Below are positions 1-9,039 of a DNA stretch of 64,000 nt, in pieces. Position 1 is the first letter of the stretch. Every line of letters begins with the position of its first letter. The stretch covers positions 7,564,001-7,628,000 of the forward strand of contig OX637345.1 in NCBI GenBank assembly GCA_951799405.1, read 5' to 3'. The notes under the pieces were generated by a model, which was not told where the DNA came from, did not search any database, and saw only the letters and a program-made list of their open reading frames with translations. The DNA comes from Agapetus fuscipes. Lineage: Eukaryota; Arthropoda; Insecta; Trichoptera; Glossosomatidae. Position numbers and translations under genes: made by a program.

Positions 1-1
1 T

Positions 2-1039
2 AATGGACATGCAGGTATTTTTAAAACTTATAAATACATATCAAGATGTTACTATTGGAAAAATATGTATGCAGATATAAAAAGTTTAATAAATAAATGT
101 CAAAAATGTAAAATGTATAAGCCGAATAATGTACCTCCAGCAGGAAAAATGGAAAATAGAAAAAGAGTGGATAGACCGTTAAAAATGCTGAGTATTGATT
201 TGATAGGACCATTACTAAAATCAAGTACGGGCTATATACATATATTATCAATAATAGATGTTTTTACCAAATATTGTTGGTTATTTCCTTTAAGAAGAGC
301 TACTACAGAAGAAATAGTAAAATTAATAGAAAATAAAATATTTTTAACAGAAGGAGTACCGCAAACGATAATAACAGATAATGGAAAGAATTTAAAGTCT
401 AATGCATTTAAAGATTTTATGTACTCATATGGAGTACAGAAAATATTTTATACAACTTTATATACTCCCATGTGCAATAATGTAGAGACATATAATAGAA
501 CAATAGGATACACATTAGCTATTTTTGTTGAAAATGAACAAAGAAAATGGGATACTTTTTTAGATTCAGTACAAAGCATAATAAATAATACAGTCAATTT
601 AGCAACAGGATACACACCTAATGTATTAGCAAGAGGTAGGGAGATTGTACTAAATGGTGAAATTCATGGTGAAATAGTAAATGATGAAATAGAATCAAAG
701 GAAGAATTAGATAAATATAGAGATATGCATAAAGATAAAATGAAGGAATTAAACACATTATACAAAATTGTAACAGAAAATTTATGGGATGCATATAATA
801 AAAATGCAAATTATTATAATAAAGGTAGATCAAATCGTGTCTATGATCAAGGGGATATTGTATGGCGTAAAAATTTCATACAATCAAATGCAGGGAAATA
901 CTTCTGTACAAAGTTGGCTCCAAAATTTGTCAAAGCCAGAATAGAAAAGAAAGTTAGCAAGATAGTATATGTATTAAAAGATATAGACACAAATGTTATA
1001 AATAAATATCACATCAAGGACATAATCAAATTAGATTAA
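2..1039 (+). CDS. Ty3/gypsy retrotransposon integrase, C-terminal part of pol (5' end outside window)
   Basis: The frame is open from base 2, so the protein enters from upstream; the first ATG at 65 is internal. It is the integrase end of a Ty3/gypsy pol polyprotein, which inserts the element cDNA into the genome. Seen: a zinc-finger remnant (GHAGIFKT before residue 1, then CQKC at residues 12-15 counted from the ATG at 65), then the DDE core with D45 (LSIDLIGPL), D105 (TDNGKN) and E141 (NNVETYNRT). The D105-E141 spacing is exactly D-35-E. A GPY/F-like tail follows (DIVWRKN, KLAPKFVKARIEKK, VYVLKD). No stop or frameshift is visible, so the copy may be young. It is followed by noncoding element sequence and a candidate 3' LTR. 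Family call secure; element name unknown. Confidence 0.93.
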   Translation, partial: NGHAGIFKTYKYISRCYYWKNMYADIKSLINKCQKCKMYKPNNVPPAGKMENRKRVDRPLKMLSIDLIGPLLKSSTGYIHILSIIDVFTKYCWLFPLRRATTEEIVKLIENKIFLTEGVPQTIITDNGKNLKSNAFKDFMYSYGVQKIFYTTLYTPMCNNVETYNRTIGYTLAIFVENEQRKWDTFLDSVQSIINNTVNLATGYTPNVLARGREIVLNGEIHGEIVNDEIESKEELDKYRDMHKDKMKELNTLYKIVTENLWDAYNKNANYYNKGRSNRVYDQGDIVWRKNFIQSNAGKYFCTKLAPKFVKARIEKKVSKIVYVLKDIDTNVINKYHIKDIIKLD

Positions 1040-1741
1040 CAAAAAAAAAAAAAACATATTTTCATGTGTATGAAAAATTTGAGGTGATGAATGATACGGT
1101 GAAAGTTGATATAAAAGTGATCAGTGAAAGAATGAATTATGAAATATTGCATGAATGAAGGTAAAGTTTTTAAAAAAAAAATTGATGGACTGATAAATTT
1201 ATTAATGAAAAATAAATTTGAAATAAATTTAAATATTGGGAAAGATGTGATAAGTATTTAAAAAAAAAAAGTTATTTTAATGAATTGATTAATAAACTGG
1301 TGAATGTTTATTATGTATTGTTATTTGATTATTTTGAATTGTTGAATTAAGTATTTAAAAAAAAAAGTTATTTTAATGAATTGATTAATAAACTGGTGAA
1401 TGTTTATTATGTATTGTTATTTGATTATTTTGAATTGTTGAATTAAGTATTTAAAAAAAAAAAAAAAAAACAAATATTTGTTTATAATATTGAATATGAA
1501 ATTTGTGTTAAAAAAAAAATATGTTAATTTTAGTATGAAAATAATTGGTATTGTTAAAAAAGGTATTAATGACTGAATAATGTATCAGAAACAGGTTTTT
1601 TTTTTATTTTCATATTTTTGAAATTTATCCTTAAAATAAAACAAAATATGTGGCGCCGGCTGAGCATTATGATACATTATTTACTCATTGTAAAAGAAAA
1701 AAAAAAATTGGGAATGTTTTTTTTTTATGAGAGGAAGGAGG
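1040..1741 (+). other. Noncoding 3' region of the gypsy element, ending in a polypurine tract
   Basis: AT-rich sequence with many A-runs and no ORF lies between the integrase stop and the candidate LTR. A purine run GAGAGGAAGGAGG at 1729-1741 directly precedes TGTATTGTAACGG, as expected of the polypurine tract that primes plus-strand synthesis next to a 3' LTR. About 700 nt of 3' noncoding sequence is long for gypsy elements; it could be a decayed envelope-like region, but no coding remnant is visible. Confidence 0.6.
1254..1446 (+). repeat. Two tandem copies of a 96-97 bp unit
   Basis: Unit 1 is 1254-1350 and unit 2 is 1351-1446. They are identical apart from the length of the A-run. A third start (GTATTTAAAAAA) at 1447 then diverges. 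The duplication sits in the gypsy 3' noncoding region. Confidence 0.92.
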
Positions 1742-2008
1742 TGTATTGTAACGGGATGAGTTTGTTTGTTTGGTAGAATGGAACATTGTATTTAAATTTG
1801 AATGGAAAAAGGAAAACAAAAGAAGGCAGAAGGAGGGAAGAAGCTTGCCTGGCGTGAGAGCCACAAGCATGTGTAATTAAGAATAATTAATATTATTGTG
1901 CTGTGGTTTATTGTGTATACATTGTGAAAGGAATAAAAGTAAACATATTAAAGTGGCTGTTACATTATTAATTGTGTCAATCAGCAGGACAGAGGAAAAA
2001 CCCTCACA
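1742..2008 (+). repeat. Candidate 3' LTR of the gypsy element
   Basis: Begins TGTATTGTAACGG right after the purine tract and ends CCCTCACA, giving the usual TG...CA termini over 267 bp. A polyadenylation signal AATAAA lies near 1932. The matching 5' LTR and target-site duplication are outside the window, so both ends are inferred from structure. Confidence 0.6.
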
Positions 2009-2102
2009 CTGTATGAGCCGTTTTGTTGAGTTGAGTGAAAATAAAGAAATTATTTTTCATTCCAATTAGTCCAGCTGTTTAGATAAAAGTCAATTTATAT
2101 AA

Positions 2103-2185
2103 ATCCTGCATTCAAAGCCACAGGGCTAGGGTTCGATTCTCAGAGAGAGTGTTAAACATGATGTTTCAATTGACTGAGATGCCAA
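2103..2185 (+). repeat. SINE-A head fragment
   Basis: Contains a box-B-like GGGTTCGATTC after AAAGCCACAGGGCTA, followed by a GAGAGTGTTAAA segment resembling the start of the SINE-A body. Body and tail are missing. Diverged. Confidence 0.4.
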
Positions 2186-2218
2186 AGAACTATTGACAGG
2201 AGAAAATTAAATAAATGT

Positions 2219-2280
2219 TATAATGATTCATTTGTGAGCGCTTTTTGCGTGGATCACACCTCAAAAGGCAACACAGCCTA
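2219..2280 (-). repeat. SINE-C 3' fragment
   Basis: TTTGTGAGCGCTTTTTGCGTG followed by ATCACACCTCAA is the reverse complement of the conserved 3' body of SINE-C (compare 42748-43055). Confidence 0.5.
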
Positions 2281-2302
2281 TCATTAGGATTGCGCCTTTT
2301 GC

Positions 2303-2397
2303 ATTGTTGGCCCACTGTTGTGGAATGCCTTACCGCATGAGCTGAGGGCTATGCTGCAAATTTGAAAGTGAGATGCTACGGCTCTGCCCTTGCAGTG
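2303..2397 (+). pseudogene. CR1/L2-type LINE reverse transcriptase, extreme C-terminal remnant
   Basis: One frame reads IVGPLLWNALPHELRAM, then a stop. It matches the A-x-P-x-LWN-x-LP-x-x-(I/V/L)R motif near the end of CR1/L2 reverse transcriptases. Several stops follow. The same motif occurs at 24286-24396, 26895-27611, 39087-39323 and 59082-59333. Confidence 0.65.
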
Positions 2398-2446
2398 AAT
2401 TCACTAAATTTGACATTTCAAAAATTGAATTTTTATTATCGATCGG

Positions 2447-2712
2447 TCGGTGTTATGGCCGAAGGGGCCAAGTGGGCTGATCTTTCTAGCGTGTTTGGAA
2501 TAGAACAACGTTGGTTTGATCCCCGTCTGGGTCATTTGACCATAACTTTGACCTGGTTCAACAGATGTTATTGGCTAATAATTAATTAATAATTCATTAA
2601 AATAAACAAGAATAAATTATTAATTGATGATTTTAATATCTGTTTCTGGCCAGGCAGAATAGGTTGGTGAATCGCATTCCTCTTCACAAATCTATTTTCT
2701 TTAGAAAAAAAA
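2447..2712 (+). repeat. SINE-D, near-complete copy
   Basis: A tRNA-like head (GTTATGGCCGAAGGGG as box A, GGTTTGATCCCC as box B) resembles a Leu/Ser-type tRNA. The body carries CATAACTTTGACCTGG, a run of ATTAATTAATAATTC, and GGCCAGGCAGAATAGGTTGG, then an A-rich tail. Other copies: 16149, 29125, 41503(-), 53490(-), 55528. Pol III-transcribed and dependent on a LINE partner by analogy. Confidence 0.8.
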
Positions 2713-2795
2713 AAATTAAGAGCTCTCAGCAAGCTTTGTAGTCACTAAATTAGAAAACGCCAAGTATACACTACACACCTTTTTAGAAAGTCTTA

Positions 2796-2898
2796 TCCAT
2801 GATCGGAGAGGGCCCTTGAGGTGTGACACACACAAAAACGGCGCTCTCTTATCATTTGTAATTTAAAATAAATTAGCCTGATATTATTATTATTATTA
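2796..2898 (+). repeat. SINE-C 3' end with (ATT)n tail
   Basis: GAGGGCCCTTGAGGTGTGAC and CACACACAAAAACGGCGCTC lead into ATTATTATTATTATTA, the same 3' end as the full copy at 42748-43055. Confidence 0.7.
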
Positions 2899-3064
2899 CA
2901 CAAGCAAGGCCCAGTTTCTGTAAGGCTGAAATGGCCTTTGGTGACTGGTTTTATGAAGGCAAATATGAATTTTTCAAGCATCTAATTTTTTTTTATGCTC
3001 TGCTGGGAATCGAACTTGCTAAGTTCCGAGTTCGAAGCGTTAACCATTAGATTACTGACTGGTC
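2899..3064 (-). repeat. SINE-C head and body, reverse orientation
   Basis: On the minus strand this reads a tRNA-like head (GACCAGTCAGTAATCTAATGG, box B GTTCGATTCCC), then a body with TTGAAAAATTCATA-like and ACCAAAGGCC segments. It abuts the + strand tail at 2898, so two copies meet tail to tail. Confidence 0.55.
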
Positions 3065-3685
3065 ATTCCCATTTTGTTACCATTGACCTTACGATCTTCC
3101 TTGTTGATTCTAATATTATTATTTTGATAATTTATCGATAACCTAGAAAATAAAAATAAATAATGTCAAAACGTCATAAAACTTACTTTATTTCTATATT
3201 ATTCCAATCACCATACAAAGATTGTTATTAATATTTTATATGATGTGAGATGGCTCAACATTTTAAAATCATTTCAAATTTCAAAATAAAAATTTCAAAA
3301 TTGGAACACTTCTCGAACGAATTTTAATTTTGAAAATGGAACTTCAAGTTAAATTGGCAAGTTTATTTACACTCAATACTTTCGAATTAAAAACACACGC
3401 AATTTGCAAAATTATTATTTTTGTACAATAAAAATATTTTCAGTTAAAGTAAAGCTTATGTTGTCAGAGACAATTCAAGACTGAGCCCGGTGTCGCTAAA
3501 ACGTAAATAATAACAGTTTATTGTGAATATTTACTCAGATATAAGTAATATAATTATTGTTTTGTACCTACCCACTGATGTTCGAGATCGAAGTGCAGCA
3601 TTTTATTACGGAATTATTAGATAAGGATTCTCAGCGAGACTACATTGTGAATTTCAAAGATTTCAATATAGTATTATTATCATCA
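3065..3685. other. AT-rich spacer, nothing recognised
   Basis: No ORF with recognisable content and no repeat shared with the rest of the window. Confidence 0.5.
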
Positions 3686-3832
3686 TCATGAGCTCGACAG
3701 CCCTGGGTGGGCCTTGGCTGAATCCAAGATTCTCTTCCATTCTTACTTGTCCATCGCCTTTGCTCTCTAGCTACGTATGTCTGCCTTGGCTGCATCTGCG
3801 TCAACACCGTCCGTCCATCGCATTTTGGCCCT
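3686..3832 (-). pseudogene. LINE reverse transcriptase C-terminal remnant
   Basis: On the minus strand one frame reads RAKMRWTDGVDADAAK, then after a stop EWKRILDSAKAHPGLSSS and a terminal stop. This is the R-x-R-W-x-D ... W(K/R)R ... AKAHPGL ending common to insect non-LTR reverse transcriptases. Two in-frame stops show decay. A trinucleotide-type tail (ATGATGATAATAAT) follows on the minus strand. Confidence 0.75.
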
Positions 3833-3986
3833 CAGCTTTGTAGTAGGTACTGAGAGTGTTAAATATTATGTGATTTAATAATTATTTGCATAGGTAGACG
3901 ATGAAAAAATAACCATATAAAGTAAAAATGTAGCAGATTCGTCAGTGAGATGCAACATATCTAAAAAGCGATTTTAGAGAGATCAT

Positions 3987-4227
3987 GTTGGCTGACCACC
4001 CATACTGTAAAAAATGGTTCACTTTGCCAATGTCACCCCTGTTTCAGGGAAGGTCGGCAAAAGTTGTGGGGCTTATGTTCATTTGAGGTTTGGATTTTAT
4101 TTGTAAGTACACATTCAGCATTTGTAAGCGCGAACTACACTTGTTGGTTTGTGGGCATACATCTGAGAGCTTTTAATGAATATATCCTTGCAATTTAGAT
4201 TATTATTAGATTATTAGATTATTATTA
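3987..4227 (+). mobile_element. LINE-B 3' end, 5'-truncated
   Basis: Starts at GGCTGACCACCCATACTG and ends in repeated TTAGATTATTAGATTATT. The 3' 150 bp differ from the copy at 60640-60820 at only about two positions, so both are recent. The link to a coding LINE comes from copies at 13288 and 33009, where the same sequence follows a reverse transcriptase end. Confidence 0.85.
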
Positions 4228-4243
4228 TGTCTCCAAAATGAGT

Positions 4244-4360
4244 CACGTGTCACGTGAAAGACACATGGGAGCTAATGAGATGCCAATAGGTCAACGCCAA
4301 GTTGGAAGACCTTCTAAAAGGTGGAAAGACAGCTGGACGTCCTCATCTCCGGATCGATGA
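4244..4360 (+). pseudogene. LINE reverse transcriptase remnant
   Basis: One frame reads HVSRERHMGANEM, then RQVGRPSKRWKDSWTSS, then a stop. The GRP-x-KRW-x-D element matches the C-terminal basic stretch of several insect non-LTR reverse transcriptases. Short and isolated. Confidence 0.5.
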
Positions 4361-4766
4361 GCTTATTTCGAATCACAAAGCGAAAGATTAAAATTACCTA
4401 CAACTAGGCGCAGAATAGAGATACAAAGATACAAATCAAAAGAAAATCTCGGCAGAAAGACGTTAATCGTCCTAGGTCTACATATGTGACCAGAAAATAA
4501 GAGCTAGTTTTTTCCCCCAGTAACCCGACCTGGTGACATTACTATTGTTCCTGTTTTAATTGTACCGAGTTCATAGCTCTCAAAGCCTGTTAAATATTTT
4601 CTTACAATTTCCTTTCCCTACTGTTTTTTTTTCAAAATAATTCGGCTCAGTGTTGCGTAAGGCTGCTTCCCTTAGCTGTGGAAATAAATTGATTCCACAT
4701 GTTCAAATGACGTAGTGAAACATGACAGGTACTTTAAGATAATACACAGGTATGTTTTAATTTTGA

Positions 4767-4872
4767 TATAGTTTAAAAATTTTTGAGGAATTCAAAAACA
4801 CTGTTTATTTTCACATGAATTCATGTGAAAATAAACAGTGTTTTTGAATTCCTCAAAAATTTTTAAACTATA
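4767..4872. repeat. Perfect 106-bp palindrome
   Basis: Two 53-nt arms are exact reverse complements with no spacer, centred on GAATTC at 4817-4822. The right flank (4873-4905, minus strand) reads GTGTATTAACACTGTGAAAA, a terminal motif shared with the hairpin elements at 37405 and 39655. Confidence 0.97.
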
Positions 4873-5019
4873 ACAGTATGAATTTTCACAGTGTTAATAC
4901 ACAAACAATACAAAATATTTTAATTTTGAGTTGAAGATTTAAGAAGTTGGAGAGTCATGCATAAAAAAGTGCCATGGGACTGTAGCTTGAATACGAGGAA
5001 AAATATTGTTACCAGGGTG

Positions 5020-5171
5020 TATGTCCATTTGAGAATGGTTTTTATGTTGTAGGCTCACATGAGACACGTGCAAGCGCGAACTTGTACGTGTCTGCTTGTG
5101 GGAATGCATGTAATGTGAATCTCCAATGTAACATATCTTTGCAACTAAGATTAGATTAGATTAAATTAGAC
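5020..5171 (+). mobile_element. LINE-B 3' end, diverged
   Basis: GCAAGCGCGAACTTGTACGTG and CTTTGCAACTAAGATTAGATT match LINE-B, ending in repeats of GATTAGATT. More diverged than the 3987 copy. Confidence 0.7.
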
Positions 5172-5256
5172 CTACTCCCTTTTCACACGAGAACAATTAT
5201 GCGCGGATTGTCTATAGATTGTTTATAGTTTGTCTATGGATTACCGATTTTTGACG

Positions 5257-5479
5257 ACCGGTCCGTAGTTCAGTGGTAACACTTCGTACTCTGAATGGAA
5301 GGTTGTGGGTTCGAATCCCGGCGGAGCACAAAAAATATACCATTTATATTTTCAAATTTGCTCTTTGCTGTGTTGAAAAATTCATAAACCTTTACCAATG
5401 ACCGGTCACCAAAGGTCCATCCAGCCTTACAAGCTTGAGAATTGGCGCTTTGTAGCGACGACGACAAAGCTCGTAAAAA
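5257..5479 (+). repeat. SINE-C, head and most of the body
   Basis: The tRNA-like head has ACCGGTCCGTAGTTCAGTGG (box A region) and GGTTCGAATCCC (box B). The body holds GCACAAAAAATATACCATTT and ATTCATAAACCTTTACCAATG. The copy ends within AGCGACGACGACAAAGCTCG and is immediately followed by a SINE-A head. Confidence 0.85.
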
Positions 5480-5736
5480 GGTCGATAGCTCAATTGGTAG
5501 AATGCTTGCATTACATGCCGAGAGCAAGGGTTCGATCTCAAGGTTTACTCAGCCTTCACAAGAAATGAGAACCAGCCCCCCGGGAGCTGGGAAACCCCCA
5601 CTTCAACTGAAATTGGTTGGTGTGAGGCCGGTCCCCTTACCCGTAAAAATAAATAGGTCCCGAATCGCCACATGCAATCCCTTCGGGGCAACGCAGGCAA
5701 GAAGTTACACTATGTGTGTAGCTTAGTTGCGTTGTG
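5480..5736 (+). repeat. SINE-A copy with an internal deletion after the tRNA head
   Basis: GTCGATAGCTCAATTGGTAG (box A) and GGGTTCGAT (box B) are joined directly to AAGGTTTACTCAGCC; about 70 bp present in other copies (GGTGTCAGAAATG through ACCGGC) are missing. The rest is close to consensus, ending GTAGCTTAGTTGCGTT. Confidence 0.85.
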
Positions 5737-5756
5737 GTATATGCTGGACAGTTCAT

Positions 5757-5957
5757 CTATAATCTATAATCTAAGTTGCAAGGATATATTCATTTAAAGC
5801 TCTCAGATGTATGCCCACAAACCAACACGTGTAGTTCGCGCTTACAGATGCTGAATGTGTACTTACAAATAAAATCCAAACCTCAAATGAACATAAGCCC
5901 CACAACTTTTGCCGACCTTCCCTGACACAGGGGTGACATTGGCAAAGTGAACCCCCC
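5757..5957 (-). mobile_element. LINE-B 3' end, reverse orientation
   Basis: Starts with TCTATAATCTATAATCTAAG (the LINE-B tail read backwards) and runs to GACATTGGCAAAGTGAACC. Close to consensus. Confidence 0.85.
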
Positions 5958-6172
5958 TAAATCATGAAAGTTCATGATCCTGCCTTATGCATCATTCTTC
6001 TCCATCCTTCACCGGACCACATATTCATCGAAGCGAATCCGGGCAGAATGCAATCTGGTGTGAAAAGGCTGTTATGGGCTTTAGAAAGTATGAAGGTGCG
6101 ACGAATCAAATTGTGGAAAAATCCAATGAACCGAGACGATGGTACCTATGTAGGCCTAAAAGGTATTCGGTC
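5958..6172. other. Unassigned short open frames
   Basis: An 80-residue + frame at 5964-6206 (MKVHDPALCI...) and an overlapping 64-residue frame are open, but I recognise no domain and the second half runs into the inverted-repeat element at 6173. A decayed element ORF is more likely than a host gene. Confidence 0.3.
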
Positions 6173-6555
6173 AACAATTGAATGTTTGCTTGAAAAAGGG
6201 CACTAAGTACCATAATAGTCAGATCTGTGGGTCAGACTGAGAAAAAGAGGAAAACGTACAAAAAATATCAGATTTTTTAATACAAAATTCAACAGAGTAA
6301 CAGTTTGTTTATGCAGTTCACACGGCACGCTCATCTCAGCCATACATTTTGGTACAAACTGGCGTTTACCATGCGTTGTATTAAGTACCTCATTATAAAA
6401 TTCCAAAATCCGACGCGCAGTGTTTGAACCAGTTTTTAGCACACACAAAGATTTTTATGGCCGATGGGTATTTTGCTTTGGAATACAGAACCAAACTGTA
6501 CACTTTGAATATTTTGGTACTTAGTGCCTTATTTCAATCAAACATTCAATTGTTC
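6173..6555. mobile_element. Element with 40-bp terminal inverted repeats (MITE-like)
   Basis: The left end (AACAATTGAATGTTTG... CACTAAGTACCA, 6173-6212) is repeated in inverse at about 6514-6553 with four mismatches. The interior has an 81-residue minus-strand frame of no recognised family. No clear target-site duplication, so class unknown. Confidence 0.65.
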
Positions 6556-6654
6556 TAATTGTCAACTTCCTTCTCAGAATAAAATAAGTATTAACTGATT
6601 GCAAGTAACTGAAGTAAGTGAGAGCTATTGTGGCCCTTCTCCCTTCTCACTTCT

Positions 6655-6860
6655 CTAATTCAATTTATATTGTGACAATTGACTCAGCACAGGAATTGAC
6701 ATAGACAAAATTGTGACGTCACCCGGCTGGGTTTCCGGGGAAAAGGCGAACAAATATTTTGCTGCTGATTGTTAAGGACTATTGCCCCATAAAAGTGTGA
6801 CATTTGCCTGTAGATAAAAAATCTAAATTAAAATTTGTTGAGTTCTCAATTTTTGTTCAG
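6655..6860 (+). repeat. Repeat E copy
   Basis: GACTCAGCACAGGAATTGAC, AAAATTGTGACGTCACCCGG and ATATTTTGCTGCTGATTG recur at 28111-28290, with shorter relatives at 10380, 13160, 31700 and 45600. The CRE-like TGACGTCA is part of the repeat. Confidence 0.6.
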
Positions 6861-7164
6861 TAATATTCGATAAAACAATGCGTAAATAATAATGAATAAC
6901 TTAACTAAGCTGCACATATGAAGCAACTTTCAGGCGTGTTTGTCTCTGAATGGATCGTATGAGGCGTAGGTACTTCCAGATGGTTCTACCTTATATGTAT
7001 AGGTGAACGTAGCTTTCATAATTCGTCCCACTACGAGTACAGGCGCACGTACGTATTTCAAATTCGTGAGACTATTATAACGAAGCATACTCAAAAAAAT
7101 ATTAAAGAAAATCGTAGCAGTCATTTTTGAGAAATTCTTATTTGAAATTTTCACCTGTTAGGGA

Positions 7165-7700
7165 GGCATCGAGAGGCAGGCGAGAGCAAGCCCGAAATGT
7201 CTTCGCTAAAATGTGCAATTACTGTTGAGCCGAAATTTAAGCCTTGAACTCCGGAAGCGCATAGTGAGGTGCTACGTTTTCCCAATCGCTCTGTATGGTA
7301 TGGAGGGATGGACTCTCACGCAGGCACTGGAGAGACGAATTGAAGCATTCGAGATGTGTCTATACCGAAAAATGCTTCGGATCTCTTGGCGTGATCGAGT
7401 CACCAATGAAGAAGTCCTTCAACGAATGCGCACTACAAAGGAGCTCCTGCCTACCATTAAGCAGAGAAAGCTAATGTACTTCGGTCACATTATGAGAAAT
7501 GAGAAGTACCGTCTCCTTCATCTTATCATTCAGGGTAAGATTGAGGGGAGAAGATCTCAGGGACGCCGAAGGACATCATGGCTGAAGAACCTGTGACAGT
7601 GGTTCGGCAGAAGCACCAAGCCCCTGTTTCGAGCCGCAGCATCAAAAATCAAAATAGCTATGATGATCGCCGATCTTCGTTAGAAGTGGCACAAGAAGAA
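7165..7700 (+). pseudogene. Non-LTR retrotransposon ORF2 end (reverse transcriptase C-terminus), decayed
   Basis: The readable part (7213-7593) has NLSLELRKRIVRCYVFPIALYG, GWTLTQALERRIEAFEMCLY, ISWRDRVTNEEVLQRM, KLMYFGHIMRN and GRRRTSWLKNL, the C-terminal region of insect endonuclease-reverse transcriptases. Stops lie at 7207-7209 and 7594-7596; past the second the same frame continues QWFGRSTKPLFRAAASK to a natural-looking stop at 7681-7683. A (GAA)n/(AAG)n tail follows. The same C-terminus and tail recur at 9932-10080. Confidence 0.9.
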
Positions 7701-7840
7701 GAAGAAGAAGGGAGGCATCTTGAATTTTCTTGAAAGTGAAAAATATTTTTCCTATCTCCATCACTTCACTTCCTGCATCTAACAGCAAGTTGTGTTGTGT
7801 TACATGCCGTCTACAAAATCTGTGAGGAAAAGCATGTAAA

Positions 7841-7980
7841 TGCACGTTACATCACGTGACAGCACGTGACAACACGTGACAGCACGTGACAACTTGTGAC
7901 AGCACGTGACAACACGTGACAGCACGTGATAGCAGGTAAAAGCCCGGAACAGTATGCACAGCACGTAACAGCACGTGAAA
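7841..7980. repeat. 10-bp minisatellite of E-box (CACGTG) units
   Basis: The unit CACGTGACAR repeats with an exact 10-bp period from about 7841 to 7935 and decays to 7980. Perfect CACGTG occurs at 7853, 7863, 7873, 7883, 7903, 7913 and 7923, with another at 7972. Period equals about one helical turn. Confidence 0.93.
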
Positions 7981-8114
7981 ATTCTCCAGGATAGGAAAAG
8001 GCAGGCCTGTGAATAAAATCATGTGCTCGATGCAGACCACCTGCCTGTGGATGAGGTACGGTTTCATACGGTGGGCTCTTAGACTATGTGTATGGTAATG
8101 GTAATAATGGTAAT

Positions 8115-8222
8115 GTCATGGGTAAGGGGACAGGCCTTACGACGGCCACTTCACTTGGATTGGGGCTTTCCCGGTTCTCAGGGGGTTGGTTCTCATTGCT
8201 GCTGAAAGCTGAGTAGCCATGC
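8115..8222 (-). repeat. SINE-A fragment
   Basis: GGTAAGGGGACAGGCCTTACG, CCACTTCACTT and GGTTCTCATTGCT are the SINE-A mid-body in reverse. Confidence 0.6.
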
Positions 8223-8892
8223 CATAAAAAACAATAGAATAACAGAACACATTCAAATTAAAACACACAAGGATGAACTATTGCAAAGTCAAGATTTTGA
8301 ATGAAAGCGAAAGGCGCCTTTTTAATTTTTCATACAGAATTTGGGATCAGTTAAAGTTCATACTAGGATACAATAACTCCAGTAAAAAAAGCTTTTACTA
8401 GGGGTAGCGTAGAGGAAGATGAAAAATGAAGTAGCGCCTCTGGTGAGCTTTTGGTTTTCATACATTTTTGGTAAAACGCTTTACAGTTTGCGTAGAGCGT
8501 TTGAAGATTTCCACCTTCTATTAAAATAAGTCAAGTTATATTTACGTCATATTAAATATCTATCAAATTATATGTAAGTCAATCTAGGATATTTACGAAG
8601 ATCAGATGTATGCAAATGCAGAGAAAACGATTTCTCCTGTATGCATAATATATTTATGTCCTTTCCGAAAAAAATGGAGATAGCCGTCTTTGGTTCTTAT
8701 GACTCATATTTTACTTGACAGTTATTTTAGAATTTAAATCATCATGTTTTCTTAACAAAAGGCACCGGAATAACGTCAAATGGCAAACATATTGTACAAT
8801 TGACGACTATGAGGCTTCAATTCAAGAATTGACAATACCCCGAAAGAAAACTGGTAGAATTCTAGAAACTGGGCCAGTCTTGGTAACTCCTC
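8223..8892. other. Spacer with weak dispersed-repeat traces
   Basis: Holds short stretches resembling a TTTTCATACATTTTT-type repeat (near 8455) and a CCGAAAAAAATGGAGATAGCC-type repeat (near 8665) also seen near 13035 and 36415. No gene recognised. Confidence 0.4.
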
Positions 8893-9039
8893 GGACGTCC
8901 CAGGATGCGGTGGGTAGACAATGTCAAAACCGACGTCGTAGTCCTAGGAGTAAGGAGACCATGGAGGGAAGCAGCACAAGTCAGAGAGTCCTAAATGATT
9001 GTGGCGCGGGAAGCCCTGAGACTTCAAGGCTTGTGAGCC
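8893..9039 (+). pseudogene. LINE reverse transcriptase C-terminal remnant
   Basis: The frame reads GRPRMRWVDNVKTDVVVLGV, then RRPWREAAQVRES, stop, MIVAREALRLQGL, stop. GRPR-x-RWVDNV with a downstream W(R)xxA matches insect non-LTR reverse transcriptase ends. A longer open frame over the same bases (8715-9065) is a shadow. Confidence 0.75.

Noticed and set aside
1649..2008. Longer LTR starting at TGTGGCGCCGGC (1649)
   Set aside because: No purine tract precedes 1649, whereas 1742 directly follows a 13-nt purine run.
3835..3850. Host gene on the minus strand near 3.7 kb
   Set aside because: The readable peptide is the generic end of a LINE reverse transcriptase with two stops.
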